Source: Candidatus Zixiibacteriota bacterium (GTDB lineage: Bacteria > Zixibacteria > MSB-5A5 > GN15 > FEB-12). From it: DNA of 64,000 bases. Below are positions 54,354-63,812 of the stretch, piece after piece. The notes beneath the pieces were generated by a model. That model was not told the origin of the DNA and did not search any database. It saw nothing but the letters and a program-made list of their open reading frames with translations. How positions within the stretch are numbered: position 1 is the stretch's first letter; every line of letters starts with the position of its first letter. The translations under genes were made by a program, and so were the position numbers. The stretch lies in assembly GCA_024280215.1 (NCBI GenBank), contig JAJRQO010000007.1, positions 99,371-163,370 of the forward strand, read 5' to 3'.

Positions 54354-54446
54354 GAACAACAGAAAGCACCAGACACTAACCTGTAGTATTAGCAACTACT
54401 TACAGGAAACAAAGTGTCTGGTGTTTTCCCTTATTATCTGTTGTTC
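54354..54446. repeat. 93-bp nested inverted repeat beside the attachment site
   Basis: Three nested perfect arms: GAACAACAGA (54354-54363) with TCTGTTGTTC (54437-54446); CACCAGACACT (54367-54377) with AGTGTCTGGTG (54413-54423); CCTGTA (54380-54385) with TACAGG (54401-54406). A single strand would fold into one long hairpin, like sites used by single-strand recombination or transfer systems. No gene lies here. Confidence 0.75.
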
Positions 54447-54512
54447 TTGCTTGTTTTGTTAGAAAACTGTTAGAAAGAGGTGTATGTCAAAAATCTTGTA
54501 ATCTTAATTTTC

Positions 54513-54579
54513 GTTTACTTTTACTTGACAATGTAAACAATATTTGCTAATCTGTTGACATTAATGAAAAGATGTAAAC
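54513..54579 (+). promoter_or_regulatory. Fic-gene promoter with a GTTTAC/GTAAAC operator
   Basis: TTGACA (54525-54530), 17-bp spacer and TAATCT (54548-54553). GTTTAC at 54513-54518 and GTAAAC at 54533-54538 form an inverted repeat across the -35, and a further GTAAAC lies at 54574-54579, next to the start. Placement suits repression, perhaps by the Fic protein's own winged helix. Confidence 0.65.
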
Positions 54580-54588
54580 GGAATTAAT

Positions 54589-55716
54589 ATGGAAATTGGA
54601 AAATTAGTAAAACAAAAAGAAGGCTATAAGGCATTTATTCCTAATGAATTTCCACCTGATGAGGGATTAAAGCTATCTCAAGAACTTATTCTCAAGCATT
54701 CCACAGCAGAACGTCTTTTAGGGAAATTAGATGGAATAACTCAACTTCTACCTGATGTAGATTTCTTCCTATACATGTATATCCGAAAGGATGCGACTTC
54801 TTCTAGTCAAATAGAAGGTACTCGGGCAACTATGATAGATGCTATTGAAGCGGAAGCAAAAACCAAAGAATCTCTACCTGATGATGTAGATGATATTTTA
54901 CATTATATTAAAGCTCTCAACTACGGTTTAAAAAGATTAGCAGAATTTCCAATGAGTCTCCGCTTTATTAGGGAACTTCATAAAGAACTTATGGAAGAAG
55001 CCAGAGCAACTCATTTTTCTGACCCAGGTAATTTTAGAAAAAGTCAAAACTGGATAGGAGGTACGACTCCAGCAAATGCCAGTTTTGTTCCGCCCCCACC
55101 TATTGAAATGCAGATAGCTCTTAATGACTTTGAAAAATTTCTTCATTCTGAAGATGCAATGTTGCCACTTCTCAAAGCTGGCTTGATTCACGCACAATTT
55201 GAAACTATTCATCCATTTCTTGATGGTAACGGAAGAACTGGACGTTTACTAATTACGTTTTATCTTTGGTTAAGTAATCTTCTTGAGAAGCCAGTTTTGT
55301 TTCTTGCTACTTATTTTAAAAAACATCAAAAAATATATTACACCAAACTTGATGGTTATCGTAATGGCGAAGTGAAGGAATGGCTTGAGTTCTTACTTGA
55401 TGGTATAATTGAAACTGCTGAAGAAGCAATATCTACTGTTCAGGCAATTACTGAATTAAGACAAGAAGATATGGAAAAAATTCAGGCACTAAGTAAAACA
55501 TCTTCTGAAAGTGGGATTATAGTCCTACGTAATTTATTTGCTTTACCAATTGTTAATGTTAATACGGTAAAGAAATGGACAGGCTTCACAAGACAAGGTT
55601 CTCAAAGAGTAATTGATCGCTTTGTAAAACTTGGCATACTTGAACAAAAAGACAAAAACGAAAAATACGGTAGGTCATTTATCTACCGACGATATGTAGA
55701 TATATTTACAGATTAG
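54589..55716 (+). CDS. Fic-family protein with winged-helix C-terminus
   Basis: A 375-aa class II Fic protein that transfers AMP (or another nucleotide part) to a target hydroxyl. The inhibitory motif S72-S-Q-I-E76-G77 sits before the Fic fold, and the catalytic loop H208-PFLDGNGRTGR is complete. The C-terminus (about 300-375, NVNTVKKWTGFTRQGSQRVIDRFVKLGILEQKD) is a winged helix-turn-helix, suggesting DNA binding and self-regulation through the GTAAAC operator. It is the first gene inside the putative island. It may act as toxin and antitoxin in one chain, or as a regulator. Confidence 0.92.
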   Translation: MEIGKLVKQKEGYKAFIPNEFPPDEGLKLSQELILKHSTAERLLGKLDGITQLLPDVDFFLYMYIRKDATSSSQIEGTRATMIDAIEAEAKTKESLPDDVDDILHYIKALNYGLKRLAEFPMSLRFIRELHKELMEEARATHFSDPGNFRKSQNWIGGTTPANASFVPPPPIEMQIALNDFEKFLHSEDAMLPLLKAGLIHAQFETIHPFLDGNGRTGRLLITFYLWLSNLLEKPVLFLATYFKKHQKIYYTKLDGYRNGEVKEWLEFLLDGIIETAEEAISTVQAITELRQEDMEKIQALSKTSSESGIIVLRNLFALPIVNVNTVKKWTGFTRQGSQRVIDRFVKLGILEQKDKNEKYGRSFIYRRYVDIFTD

Positions 55717-55810
55717 AATTTAAAATAAATTATAAAAAAATAATTTTATATATGCTAAGAGAGTATGTGATGAATATATTTTATCTATTGTATTATAATG
55801 AGTTAGGAAT

Positions 55811-57913
55811 ATGAAAAAACTTAATAAATTTGACATTGAATTTTTAATTGAAGCACTCAAGAGTAGGAAAGAAATTCCTCTTGAGTATAAATATGCTCTT
55901 TTCCCAACGAAGCAAAAAGAGTATGAGCTAGTTTATGCTGGGAAAATGCGTAAAGAGGATATTCTAGCAGATAATGAAGAAGCAAAAGCAGTACCGTTAC
56001 AGGTAGAAAAAATATTTAATGGCAAAAAATATCCTTTATTTACAAAGAATTGGCATAACTTTTTAGTCTTTGGTGATAATTTGCAAATATTAAAAACTTT
56101 TAATAAAAATAGTGATCCTTTGATTAAAAATAAAATAAAAGGAAAAGTAAAACTAATTTACATTGATCCACCATTTGCGACAGAAAGTGATTTTAAAAGT
56201 AAAGATGGTGCGAAAGCATATACTGATAAAACAAAAGGATCAGAATTTATTGAATTTTTAAGAAAAAGATTGATTGTTGCTCGTGAAATTCTTGCTGATG
56301 ATGGAACTATTTTTGTTCACTTGGACACTAAAAAAGGACATTATATTAAGTTGGTTTTAGATGAAATATTTGGAGAATCCAATTTTCTGAATGAAGTTAT
56401 TTGGCAAAAGATAAACAATCCCAAAAAACAGTCAAGTTCGTTTGGAAAAGTTCATGATATCATCTTTGTATATTCTAAATCTGGCTCAAATACTTTTAAT
56501 CAAATTTTTACTGAATATGATGAAAAATATGTAACTAACACGTACAAGTATATTGAAGAAAAAACAGAAAGAAAATTTGGCTCATTTGATTTAACTCAGA
56601 AAGGTAGTGGTCCAATTAGATATTTTGGCAAAAAATATGGAGATTTAAAACCGCCAAAAGGTAAACATTGGATATGGGGTCAAGAAAGAATTGACGAAGC
56701 TCTTAAAAAGAATCTAATTATATTCACAAAAAATGGAACACCAAGAGTAAAAAAATATTTAGACGAAATGGATGGCAAAGTCATTTCAGACCTGTGGACA
56801 GATATTTTAAACATTCAAGCAAATTCAAATGAAAACATTGACTATCCTACACAGAAACCTGAAAAACTAATTGAAAGAATTATAAAAGCATCCACAAATG
56901 AAGGTGATCTTATTTTGGATTTCTTTTGTGGCTCTGGTTCTACTCTTGCAGTTGCAGAAAAACTTGGAAGACGTTGGGTTGGTTGTGATATTGGGAAATT
57001 AGCAATTTATACTACGCAAAAACGACTATTGAATATTGATCAAAGCAAAGATATTGAAAATCCTAAAATAAAATATGGTAAGCCTGCCAAATCTTTTGGA
57101 GTTGTTACTTCAGGGCTTTATAATCTTAGTAAAATATTTGCTCTTAAAAAAGATGAATATGTTGATTTTGTAAAACGACTATTTGAAATTGATGAGAGAA
57201 CTAAGAAGAAGATTAGTGGTGTTGAAATTGACGGAAAGAAAAGAGAATTCTATGTGAAAATATTTCCATATTGGGATTTAAAAAATGTAAGTGTGGATGA
57301 AAAGTATTTAAAAGAACTACATAAGAGTATTGGAAATAAAATTGATAGCAGGTTTTATATTATAGCACCTGCTAATAACGTAGATTTTATTAGTGATTAT
57401 CATCAAATAGGCAATGTCAGATATTATTTTTTGAAAGTACCATATCAAATAATCAAAGAATTACACAAAGTACAATTTAAAAAATTAAGACAACCTCAAA
57501 GCAAAAAAAATATAAATGATCTTGATGAAGCAATAGGTTTTCATTTTATTCGTCAACCAGAAGTGAAATCAGAAATTAAAAAGATAAAAGATAAGATTGT
57601 TTTACGAATTAAAAAATTTGAATCTGCTTATAGTAAAGATGAGACTGGGGAAAAGCTTGTTAATTTTGGTAGTTTAGCAATGTTACTTGTAGATTTGAAT
57701 TATAACGGTGAAGCTTTTCTGATGACTGATTATTATTTTGCTGATGAATTGTTGGATATAAACAAAGATAAGACTGATGATGAAATTAAAGCGGAACTAA
57801 AAAAGAAGCGAGTAATTAAGAAAGAGTTTATTAAAAAAGATTGTGGTAAGAAGATTATGGCTATTTATGTTGATATATATGGAAATGAATTTAAAGAAAT
57901 TTTTAAAATATAG
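55811..57913 (+). CDS. mod: Type III restriction-modification system methyltransferase (Mod)
   Basis: A 700-aa N6-adenine methyltransferase of the beta class: the catalytic motif D119-P-P-F precedes the SAM motif DFFCGSGSTLAVAEKLGRRWVGCDI (from residue 370). The segment between, about 180-330, is the target-recognition region. Mod recognises and methylates the asymmetric target and is needed for cutting by Res. It lies 2 bp before res. I see no simple-sequence tract that would make it phase-variable. Confidence 0.93.
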   Translation: MKKLNKFDIEFLIEALKSRKEIPLEYKYALFPTKQKEYELVYAGKMRKEDILADNEEAKAVPLQVEKIFNGKKYPLFTKNWHNFLVFGDNLQILKTFNKNSDPLIKNKIKGKVKLIYIDPPFATESDFKSKDGAKAYTDKTKGSEFIEFLRKRLIVAREILADDGTIFVHLDTKKGHYIKLVLDEIFGESNFLNEVIWQKINNPKKQSSSFGKVHDIIFVYSKSGSNTFNQIFTEYDEKYVTNTYKYIEEKTERKFGSFDLTQKGSGPIRYFGKKYGDLKPPKGKHWIWGQERIDEALKKNLIIFTKNGTPRVKKYLDEMDGKVISDLWTDILNIQANSNENIDYPTQKPEKLIERIIKASTNEGDLILDFFCGSGSTLAVAEKLGRRWVGCDIGKLAIYTTQKRLLNIDQSKDIENPKIKYGKPAKSFGVVTSGLYNLSKIFALKKDEYVDFVKRLFEIDERTKKKISGVEIDGKKREFYVKIFPYWDLKNVSVDEKYLKELHKSIGNKIDSRFYIIAPANNVDFISDYHQIGNVRYYFLKVPYQIIKELHKVQFKKLRQPQSKKNINDLDEAIGFHFIRQPEVKSEIKKIKDKIVLRIKKFESAYSKDETGEKLVNFGSLAMLLVDLNYNGEAFLMTDYYFADELLDINKDKTDDEIKAELKKKRVIKKEFIKKDCGKKIMAIYVDIYGNEFKEIFKI

Positions 57914-57915
57914 AT

Positions 57916-60447
57916 ATGGCAGATGTAAAAAAATATAAAACTAAGGATTTAGTTTTAGAAGTTAAGAAAAATTACAATCCTCAAAAACTCAATTTAAAAC
58001 AATGGATAAATTTTCTAGATGTTCTTTGCGGAGATAGAGAATATCAAAAAGAAGCAATTAGTAGTGCTATTGTTTATCTTGCGTCTGGTGAGTATAAATC
58101 TATTGAAAATTTAATAGAGGAGAACTATAGTAATAATCCTGAATTACGAAAAAGATATAAAGATATTTATGAATATCAAAAAAGCTTGCCACTACCACAT
58201 AAATTATCTGCAGTTATTGATTTGGCAACAGGTACGGGGAAAAGTTATCTAATTTATGGAATTGCACAAATTGCACTAGGGATTGGATTAGTCGATAAGG
58301 TTTTAGTGCTTTGTCCCTCATTAACTATTGAGTCTGGTTTAAAAGAAAAATTTGAAAACCTTTCTGGAGATGACAAAATCAAAGCAACATTACCAGATAC
58401 AGCAGTTTTTAAAAATCCAAGAATAATTGATGCTAATATAACAATTAAAAATGGTGATATTTGTGTTGAAAATATACATGCTGTATATAAAAAAACTGGC
58501 TCGTCAATTAATGATAGTTTAAAAGATAACGGAGAAAGGGTTTTAGTTCTTAATGATGAAATTCATCATACCTATAATTCTATTGGTGATAAAGATATTA
58601 AAAAATGGAGAGAATTTCTACTTAGTCCAGACTTCAATTTCAAATATATGTTAGGGTTTACTGGTACGGCATATTCCAATAATGAATATTTTAATGATGT
58701 TATCTATCGCTATTCAATTCGTCAAGCAGTTGATGAAAAAGTTATAAAGTCAGTTGATTATGTCGTGAAAGATGAAGCTGTAGGAAAAGATGAGAAGTTT
58801 CAAGAAATTTATGATAATCATAATGAATTTGTGAACAAATATCACTTAATAAAACCTTTAACAATTTTGATTACAAAAGATATTTCAAAAGCAAAATCAC
58901 TCCAAGAGGATTTGATAGATTTTTTACAAAAAAGAGAAAAAATATCACGTGAAGCTGTCGAAAATAAGGTCTTAATTGTAACATCACATAAAGACCATAA
59001 AAAAAATCTTGTTGAATTAAAAAATGTTGATGATAAAGATAATTCTGTTGAATGGATTGTTTCTGTCTCTATGCTTACGGAGGGATGGGATGTCAAAAAT
59101 GTTTTTCAAATAGTTCCTTGGGAGGACAGAGCTTTTAATTCGAAGTTACTAATCGCTCAAGTCTTAGGTAGAGGTTTACGTATTCCAGAGGAATACAAAT
59201 CTCCACAACCTAAAGTTCGAGTTTTTAATCATGATGCTTGGAGTCGTAACATTAAAGGACTTGTGAATGAAATATTGGAAATAGAAGTTCGCTTAACAAG
59301 TGAAATATTAACTAAGGGGGAACGTTCTAAATATCATTTTGATTTATATCATATAAACTATGATAAAAAAGAAAAAGCTGTTAAAGCAAAAAAAAATACC
59401 GAGATATTTGACTATTCAAAAGGATATATAAATCTAGTTGCTCAAGTTGAAAAAATTGAGAGAGAGGCTGAATATGAAGATTTGGGTGGTATTATTAAAC
59501 CAAAAACTACGATTATACACAAAGAAGTATTAAGTATAGACGAAGTTGTGGATAAAATAGTAGAAACATTCAGAACTAGAGATTTCGAAGCAAAAATTAG
59601 ATTTCCAAAAGGTGAATATAAAAAAGAAAAATTACCACCAAAGGATGAAATAAGAGAAATTGTCGAAGAATCCATGAAACGTCGAGGAATTAAAAGCGGA
59701 GTACTAACAGAAGATAATGCACTTAGAATATTCAAAGCTTTTCAGACTTTATTTAGGGCAAAAGGATCAACTATTGTTTTGGATCGCATTGTAAATAAAC
59801 CAATCAAATTGAGCACTAAATCACTTGAAAAAGAAAGTGCAGGAGTTAGTGCTGTTAGACATGGTACAACTGTTTTTCATACTGAAAATTATAAAGATGA
59901 GTGTAATGAAGAACTCCCTGATGTTTTAAAAGATATTATCGAAGATCAAAATTTGCCAAGAAGTGCCAGCAAGGAAGTTAATCATTATTGTTTTAAAACA
60001 CCTGTGAATATTGTTTTAACAAAGCAAGAGCCAGAAAGAAAATTTGTAGAAATACTTATAAATCAAAAACTACATGAAAAAATTGATGCTTGGATAAAAT
60101 CAAGAGATGTCGGTTTTTATAGTATTGAATACTCTTGGAGAAAAGGCGAACATCCAACACAGAGTGGTTTTAACCCCGATTTTTTCATTAAAGTTGGAAA
60201 TAATATTGTTGTTGTAGAAATTAAGTCCGATGGTGATGACTCACCTGAAAATAAAGCTAAGTATAAATGGGCAAAAAAACACTTTGAAGCATTAAATAGT
60301 GAATTAAAAAAATCAAAGATAAAACAAAAATATTACTTCCATTTTTTAAGTCCTCAAAGTTATACAGAGTTCTCTGAATATCTTGCTGATGGCAGATTAT
60401 TTAAAGGTAAATTTGAAAGTACACTTGAAGAATTATTAGAAAATTGA
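57916..60447 (+). CDS. res: Type III restriction enzyme helicase-nuclease subunit (Res)
   Basis: An 843-aa superfamily 2 helicase: Walker A ATGTGKS (104-110), DEIH box (214-217), SAT-like GFTGTAYS, and motif VI region QVLGRGLRIP. The C-terminal nuclease is PD-(D/E)XK, with NPD755 and E768-I-K770 in GFNPDFFIKVGNNIVVVEIKSDGDD. With Mod it cuts DNA that has two unmodified, head-to-head sites. It is translated directly after mod. All key motifs are intact. Confidence 0.94.
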   Translation: MADVKKYKTKDLVLEVKKNYNPQKLNLKQWINFLDVLCGDREYQKEAISSAIVYLASGEYKSIENLIEENYSNNPELRKRYKDIYEYQKSLPLPHKLSAVIDLATGTGKSYLIYGIAQIALGIGLVDKVLVLCPSLTIESGLKEKFENLSGDDKIKATLPDTAVFKNPRIIDANITIKNGDICVENIHAVYKKTGSSINDSLKDNGERVLVLNDEIHHTYNSIGDKDIKKWREFLLSPDFNFKYMLGFTGTAYSNNEYFNDVIYRYSIRQAVDEKVIKSVDYVVKDEAVGKDEKFQEIYDNHNEFVNKYHLIKPLTILITKDISKAKSLQEDLIDFLQKREKISREAVENKVLIVTSHKDHKKNLVELKNVDDKDNSVEWIVSVSMLTEGWDVKNVFQIVPWEDRAFNSKLLIAQVLGRGLRIPEEYKSPQPKVRVFNHDAWSRNIKGLVNEILEIEVRLTSEILTKGERSKYHFDLYHINYDKKEKAVKAKKNTEIFDYSKGYINLVAQVEKIEREAEYEDLGGIIKPKTTIIHKEVLSIDEVVDKIVETFRTRDFEAKIRFPKGEYKKEKLPPKDEIREIVEESMKRRGIKSGVLTEDNALRIFKAFQTLFRAKGSTIVLDRIVNKPIKLSTKSLEKESAGVSAVRHGTTVFHTENYKDECNEELPDVLKDIIEDQNLPRSASKEVNHYCFKTPVNIVLTKQEPERKFVEILINQKLHEKIDAWIKSRDVGFYSIEYSWRKGEHPTQSGFNPDFFIKVGNNIVVVEIKSDGDDSPENKAKYKWAKKHFEALNSELKKSKIKQKYYFHFLSPQSYTEFSEYLADGRLFKGKFESTLEELLEN

Positions 60448-60485
60448 TGAGATAATTAACTTGTTAAGTTCTGTTGAATAATAAT

Positions 60486-61148
60486 ATGGATATCAAAGAA
60501 AATCTAAAAAAATTTATAGATGGTGAAGGAAAGAACAAAGGTAGAAAACCAAGTGAAAGATATGCATCATTTGATTATTGCTTTAACTATTTCCAATCAT
60601 TCAGAGATAATAAAAATATAAAAGCTCTTAAAAATGTAGATAATATACAAACTAGTTGTGTTCAGTTAGCGTTTTATTTAGCAAGTTGGGGTATGTTTAG
60701 AGGTTCTTCATTTCTATTGGAGCGAAGTAGTAAGTTTTTTGAGCCTTTAATTGAGACTATAGTAAATTGTAATCCCAGAGTTTGGGATATTGATGTAAAT
60801 AATTATGACGATATTAATGATCGTCAGCTTTTACTTTTATGTAAAAAAGAAATTATCCAAGCACTAGGTACCAATAATAATCCGACAGATACTTTAATAA
60901 CAAAGATTATGTTAGGAGTTTTTGGTAATGTACCTGCGTTTGATTCATACTTCAAAAAGGGCTTTAAAATTAAGCGTTTTGATGATGAATCTCTCAAAAC
61001 TATTTATTCATTTTATAAACTTAATCAGTTAGACATTGACAGTTTTGATGTACCTACCATTGATTTTCTTAGTGGACAACCTAGTAAAAACGTCTATACA
61101 AAAGCAAAAATTATCGACATGATTGGCTTTATCGAAGGGCAATCATAA
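60486..61148 (+). CDS. Hypothetical protein between res and ardC
   Basis: A 220-aa soluble protein (a TTG at 60474 would add four residues). Recognisable-looking segments are RYASFDYCFNYFQSFRD, CVQLAFYLASWGMFRGSSFLLERSSKFFEPLIETIV and MLGVFGNVPAFDSYFKKGF. It is helix-rich, with no catalytic motif I can name. It lies 38 bp after res on the same strand and before an attenuator-like double hairpin, so it is probably transcribed with the restriction system. A role in defence or its control is inferred from context only. Confidence 0.65.
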   Translation: MDIKENLKKFIDGEGKNKGRKPSERYASFDYCFNYFQSFRDNKNIKALKNVDNIQTSCVQLAFYLASWGMFRGSSFLLERSSKFFEPLIETIVNCNPRVWDIDVNNYDDINDRQLLLLCKKEIIQALGTNNNPTDTLITKIMLGVFGNVPAFDSYFKKGFKIKRFDDESLKTIYSFYKLNQLDIDSFDVPTIDFLSGQPSKNVYTKAKIIDMIGFIEGQS

Positions 61149-61226
61149 ATTTCCAATTCAAGTCTCATCTTGACCACATCTCTTTTTTCAATAATCGAAC
61201 GTAATTTCATATTAACATTGTTGTTT

Positions 61227-61257
61227 CCGTGAGGAGTTCTCCTTCTTACGGTTTTTT
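61227..61257 (+). terminator. Terminator hairpin in the ardC leader
   Basis: CCGTGAGGAG pairs with CTTCTTACGG (61227-61236 with 61242-61251, some G-U pairs), followed by six T. It probably ends the mod-res transcript. Confidence 0.65.
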
Positions 61258-61292
61258 GGATTCCTGTTTTCTGGTGAAGGAACCAAAAAACC
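61250..61292 (+). promoter_or_regulatory. Second hairpin overlapping the terminator's T-run
   Basis: GGTTTTTTGG-A-TTCC (61250-61264) pairs with GGAACCAAAAAACC (61279-61292). It takes up the last two bases of the terminator stem and its whole T-run, so the two structures compete, as in an antiterminator or attenuator. It sits 20 bp before the ardC start. Confidence 0.5.
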
Positions 61293-61312
61293 ATTTTACG
61301 AAGGAGAATATT

Positions 61313-62098
61313 TTGAAAAACAACAAAGCAAAAGACTTAATTGAAAACGCTCTCACATCATTAACTGAATCTCTTGAGAACGGTCAAAGTGATGAATTAA
61401 AAAAATATCTTAAGACTATGAGTAGGTTTCATAATTATAGTTTTCGAAATGTTATGCTTGTAGCTCTTCAAAAACCAAACGCAACTCATATATCTGGATT
61501 TCACACTTGGAAAAAGCTTGGTCGATTCGTCAAAAAGGGTGAGAAGGGAATTACTATTATTGCTCCGTTAGTATTCAAGAAAGAGTCTGTTGAAAATAAT
61601 GATAACAGTTCTAACGTTTCTGAAATTAACGGATTCAAAGCCGTATATGTTTTTGACATCAGTCAAACTGACGGAGATAAACTACCTGATGTTGCTCGTG
61701 TGCAAGGCGATCCGACCCATTATCAAGAAATACTAAGTAATTTTATTTCTGCTAACGGTATTACTCTTGAGTATTCGGATTCCTTACACGCCGATGGCTG
61801 TTCATCAGGAGGCAAAATAACTATCCGTTCAGGTTTGACACCAGCTGAAGATTTTAGTGTGAAAGTCCATGAGTTAGCTCATGAATTCTTACATCATACA
61901 GGAGAGAAGCTCTCTAAGACTCAGAAAGAAACAGAAGCTGAAGCAGTTGCCTATGTTGTTTGTCAGTCTATTGGTCTTGATACTAATACCGCATTTAGCG
62001 ACTATATCCAACTCTACAAAGGCAAAAAAGAAACACTTATTAATTCAATCCAGAGAATTAAAGAAGTTTCAGGAAAAATACTTAATGCCCTAACATAG
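61313..62098 (+). CDS. ArdC-like antirestriction protein (ssDNA-binding plus zinc peptidase)
   Basis: A 261-aa protein. The N-terminal half (SRFHNYSFRNVMLVALQKPNATHISGFHTWKKLGRFVKKGEKGITIIAPL) is the ArdC-type ssDNA-binding domain, and the C-terminal half has H186-E-L-A-H190-E, an HExxH zinc site of the IrrE/ImmA-like group. ArdC proteins protect incoming conjugative DNA from restriction. The start is TTG 61313 with AAGGAG 8 bp before; longer starts lie inside the leader hairpins. Its presence beside a restriction system supports a mobile island. Confidence 0.85.
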   Translation: MKNNKAKDLIENALTSLTESLENGQSDELKKYLKTMSRFHNYSFRNVMLVALQKPNATHISGFHTWKKLGRFVKKGEKGITIIAPLVFKKESVENNDNSSNVSEINGFKAVYVFDISQTDGDKLPDVARVQGDPTHYQEILSNFISANGITLEYSDSLHADGCSSGGKITIRSGLTPAEDFSVKVHELAHEFLHHTGEKLSKTQKETEAEAVAYVVCQSIGLDTNTAFSDYIQLYKGKKETLINSIQRIKEVSGKILNALT

Positions 62099-62179
62099 GG
62101 CATTATAGGAAATTTATAACGACTTGTGATAAATGGTTTTTAATTGACCTTTAATTGCTATTACTATAAGCTGTATTAT

Positions 62180-63667
62180 ATGTTATTAACGAAAACAAAT
62201 TATTTATTGTATAAACAATGCCCTCAAAATGCTTGGGTGAAAATCTTTGAACCTAAGATTTACTATTCTTATGAACTTTCTGATTTTGACAAAATGATAA
62301 TGGAAACAGGGAACGAAGTTGATAAACTTGCTCGAGAATTATTTCCAGATGGAATTTTGATTGATGATAGAAAAGACAATAAAATAACGGCTGAATTAAT
62401 TGCTAAAAAAGAAAAAATAATATACCAACCTGTGTTTTTTACAGAAAAGTTTGAAGCTATTGCTGATATACTTGTATGGAATGATGAATATAACGCTTAC
62501 GATATTTATGAAGTAAAGTCTACTAATAGTGGTGAAAATAAAAAGAAGAGATTAGAAGAATATAAATATGATTTAGCTTTTCAATTTAATGTTTTAAATA
62601 AGTTATCTATACCTATCAATAATACATTTATTGTTAGATTAAATTGTGATTATATCAGACAGAAAGAATTAAATGTAAAAGAATTATTTGATATAGTAAA
62701 TTTAACAGATGAAGTAAAGAGTATTTCAGAGGCTGTACTAGAAGAGATGGATAATATCCATAGTGTATTGAAAATAGAAAATAAGCCAACAGATTGCTCT
62801 TGTATTGTTAAAGGAAAAAATTCGCATTGTACAACATTTAGCTATCTAAATCCTACAGTACCAGAATATAGCGTTCATAGCATATCAAGAATAGGAAGTT
62901 CTAAGAAGAAATTAGCTGAACTAATTGATCTAGGTATATATTCTATTTATGATGTTCCTGAAGATTTTCCATTATCAGATATTCAAAGAAATCAGGTTAA
63001 TGTCGCTCAATCCAAAAAAATCATAATAGATAAAAACGAATTAAATAAATTTTTAGAAACAATTGAATACCCTATATCTTTTATAGATTACGAAACTTTT
63101 CCATCAGCTATACCTAGATACATTGGTTACAAACCATATAATCAAATACCCTTTCAATTTTCTTTACATGTATTAGAAAAAGAAGATTCAGAATTGAAGC
63201 ATTTTGAATTTTTACATACAGAAAATAGTATACCAGATATACATTTTATAAAAGAAATAGAAAAAGTTTTGCCAAAGACAGGATCAATAATTGTTTGGAA
63301 TAAAACTTTCGAATGTGCAATTGTAAATGACAAAATAGCAGAAAGAAATAACGAATATTCATTATTCATTAAAAATTTTAATGATAGAGTAATTGATTTA
63401 GAAGTACCTTTTAAAAAACAATTTTATATTCATCCTGATTTTATGGGGAAAACATCAATCAAGTATATTTTACCTACATTATCACCTGAATTTTCCTATA
63501 AAACCTTAAATATCCAAGAGGGAGGAACTGCCTCAGAAACTTGGAACAAAATTGTGTCAGGTAACTTTGATGAGCATGAGATTAAAGAAAAATCAGCAGA
63601 CCTACTTGCTTATTGTAAATTAGATACTTTGGCTATGTTTGAAATTTGGAAAAAATGTTTAGAATGA
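62180..63667 (+). CDS. DUF2779 protein, paralogue of the 7706-9166 gene
   Basis: A 495-aa protein with the same two-nuclease layout: Cys14 (YKQCPQ), the EVK motif in AYDIYEVKST, C206/C208/C217 (DCSCIVKGKNSHC), then ISFIDYETFPSAIPRYIGYKPYNQIPFQFSLHVL and a late YCKLDTLAMFEI, giving D-x-E and YxxxD of a DnaQ-type exonuclease. It is clearly homologous to 7706-9166 but more diverged and AT-rich, so it probably came with the island. ATG 62180 matches the family start; 62144 is also open. Defence or DNA repair is inferred. Confidence 0.82.
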   Translation: MLLTKTNYLLYKQCPQNAWVKIFEPKIYYSYELSDFDKMIMETGNEVDKLARELFPDGILIDDRKDNKITAELIAKKEKIIYQPVFFTEKFEAIADILVWNDEYNAYDIYEVKSTNSGENKKKRLEEYKYDLAFQFNVLNKLSIPINNTFIVRLNCDYIRQKELNVKELFDIVNLTDEVKSISEAVLEEMDNIHSVLKIENKPTDCSCIVKGKNSHCTTFSYLNPTVPEYSVHSISRIGSSKKKLAELIDLGIYSIYDVPEDFPLSDIQRNQVNVAQSKKIIIDKNELNKFLETIEYPISFIDYETFPSAIPRYIGYKPYNQIPFQFSLHVLEKEDSELKHFEFLHTENSIPDIHFIKEIEKVLPKTGSIIVWNKTFECAIVNDKIAERNNEYSLFIKNFNDRVIDLEVPFKKQFYIHPDFMGKTSIKYILPTLSPEFSYKTLNIQEGGTASETWNKIVSGNFDEHEIKEKSADLLAYCKLDTLAMFEIWKKCLE

Positions 63668-63812
63668 TTTAAATCCCATGAATTACTATGTGATGAAATA
63701 AGCATAAGTCCCACTACTTTTTAAATCAGCTTTTTGTTAATCAATTTATTTTGTTGATTAATTATATCAATAAGAGTAATATAAAATTATCTAACAATTA
63801 AGGAGTAAATAT

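Noticed and set aside
54126..54395. An 89-aa minus-strand frame over the repeat array
   Set aside because: It reads through the tRNA fragment and the tandem repeats, and its peptide is itself a repeat; not a gene.
54354..54446. Integron attC site
   Set aside because: The nested inverted repeat lacks the RYYYAAC/GTTRRRY end boxes, and no integron integrase is visible.
61229..61312. Longer N-terminus of the ArdC-like protein starting at 61229
   Set aside because: That stretch is the competing-hairpin leader; TTG 61313 has an AAGGAG site and begins the conserved domain.
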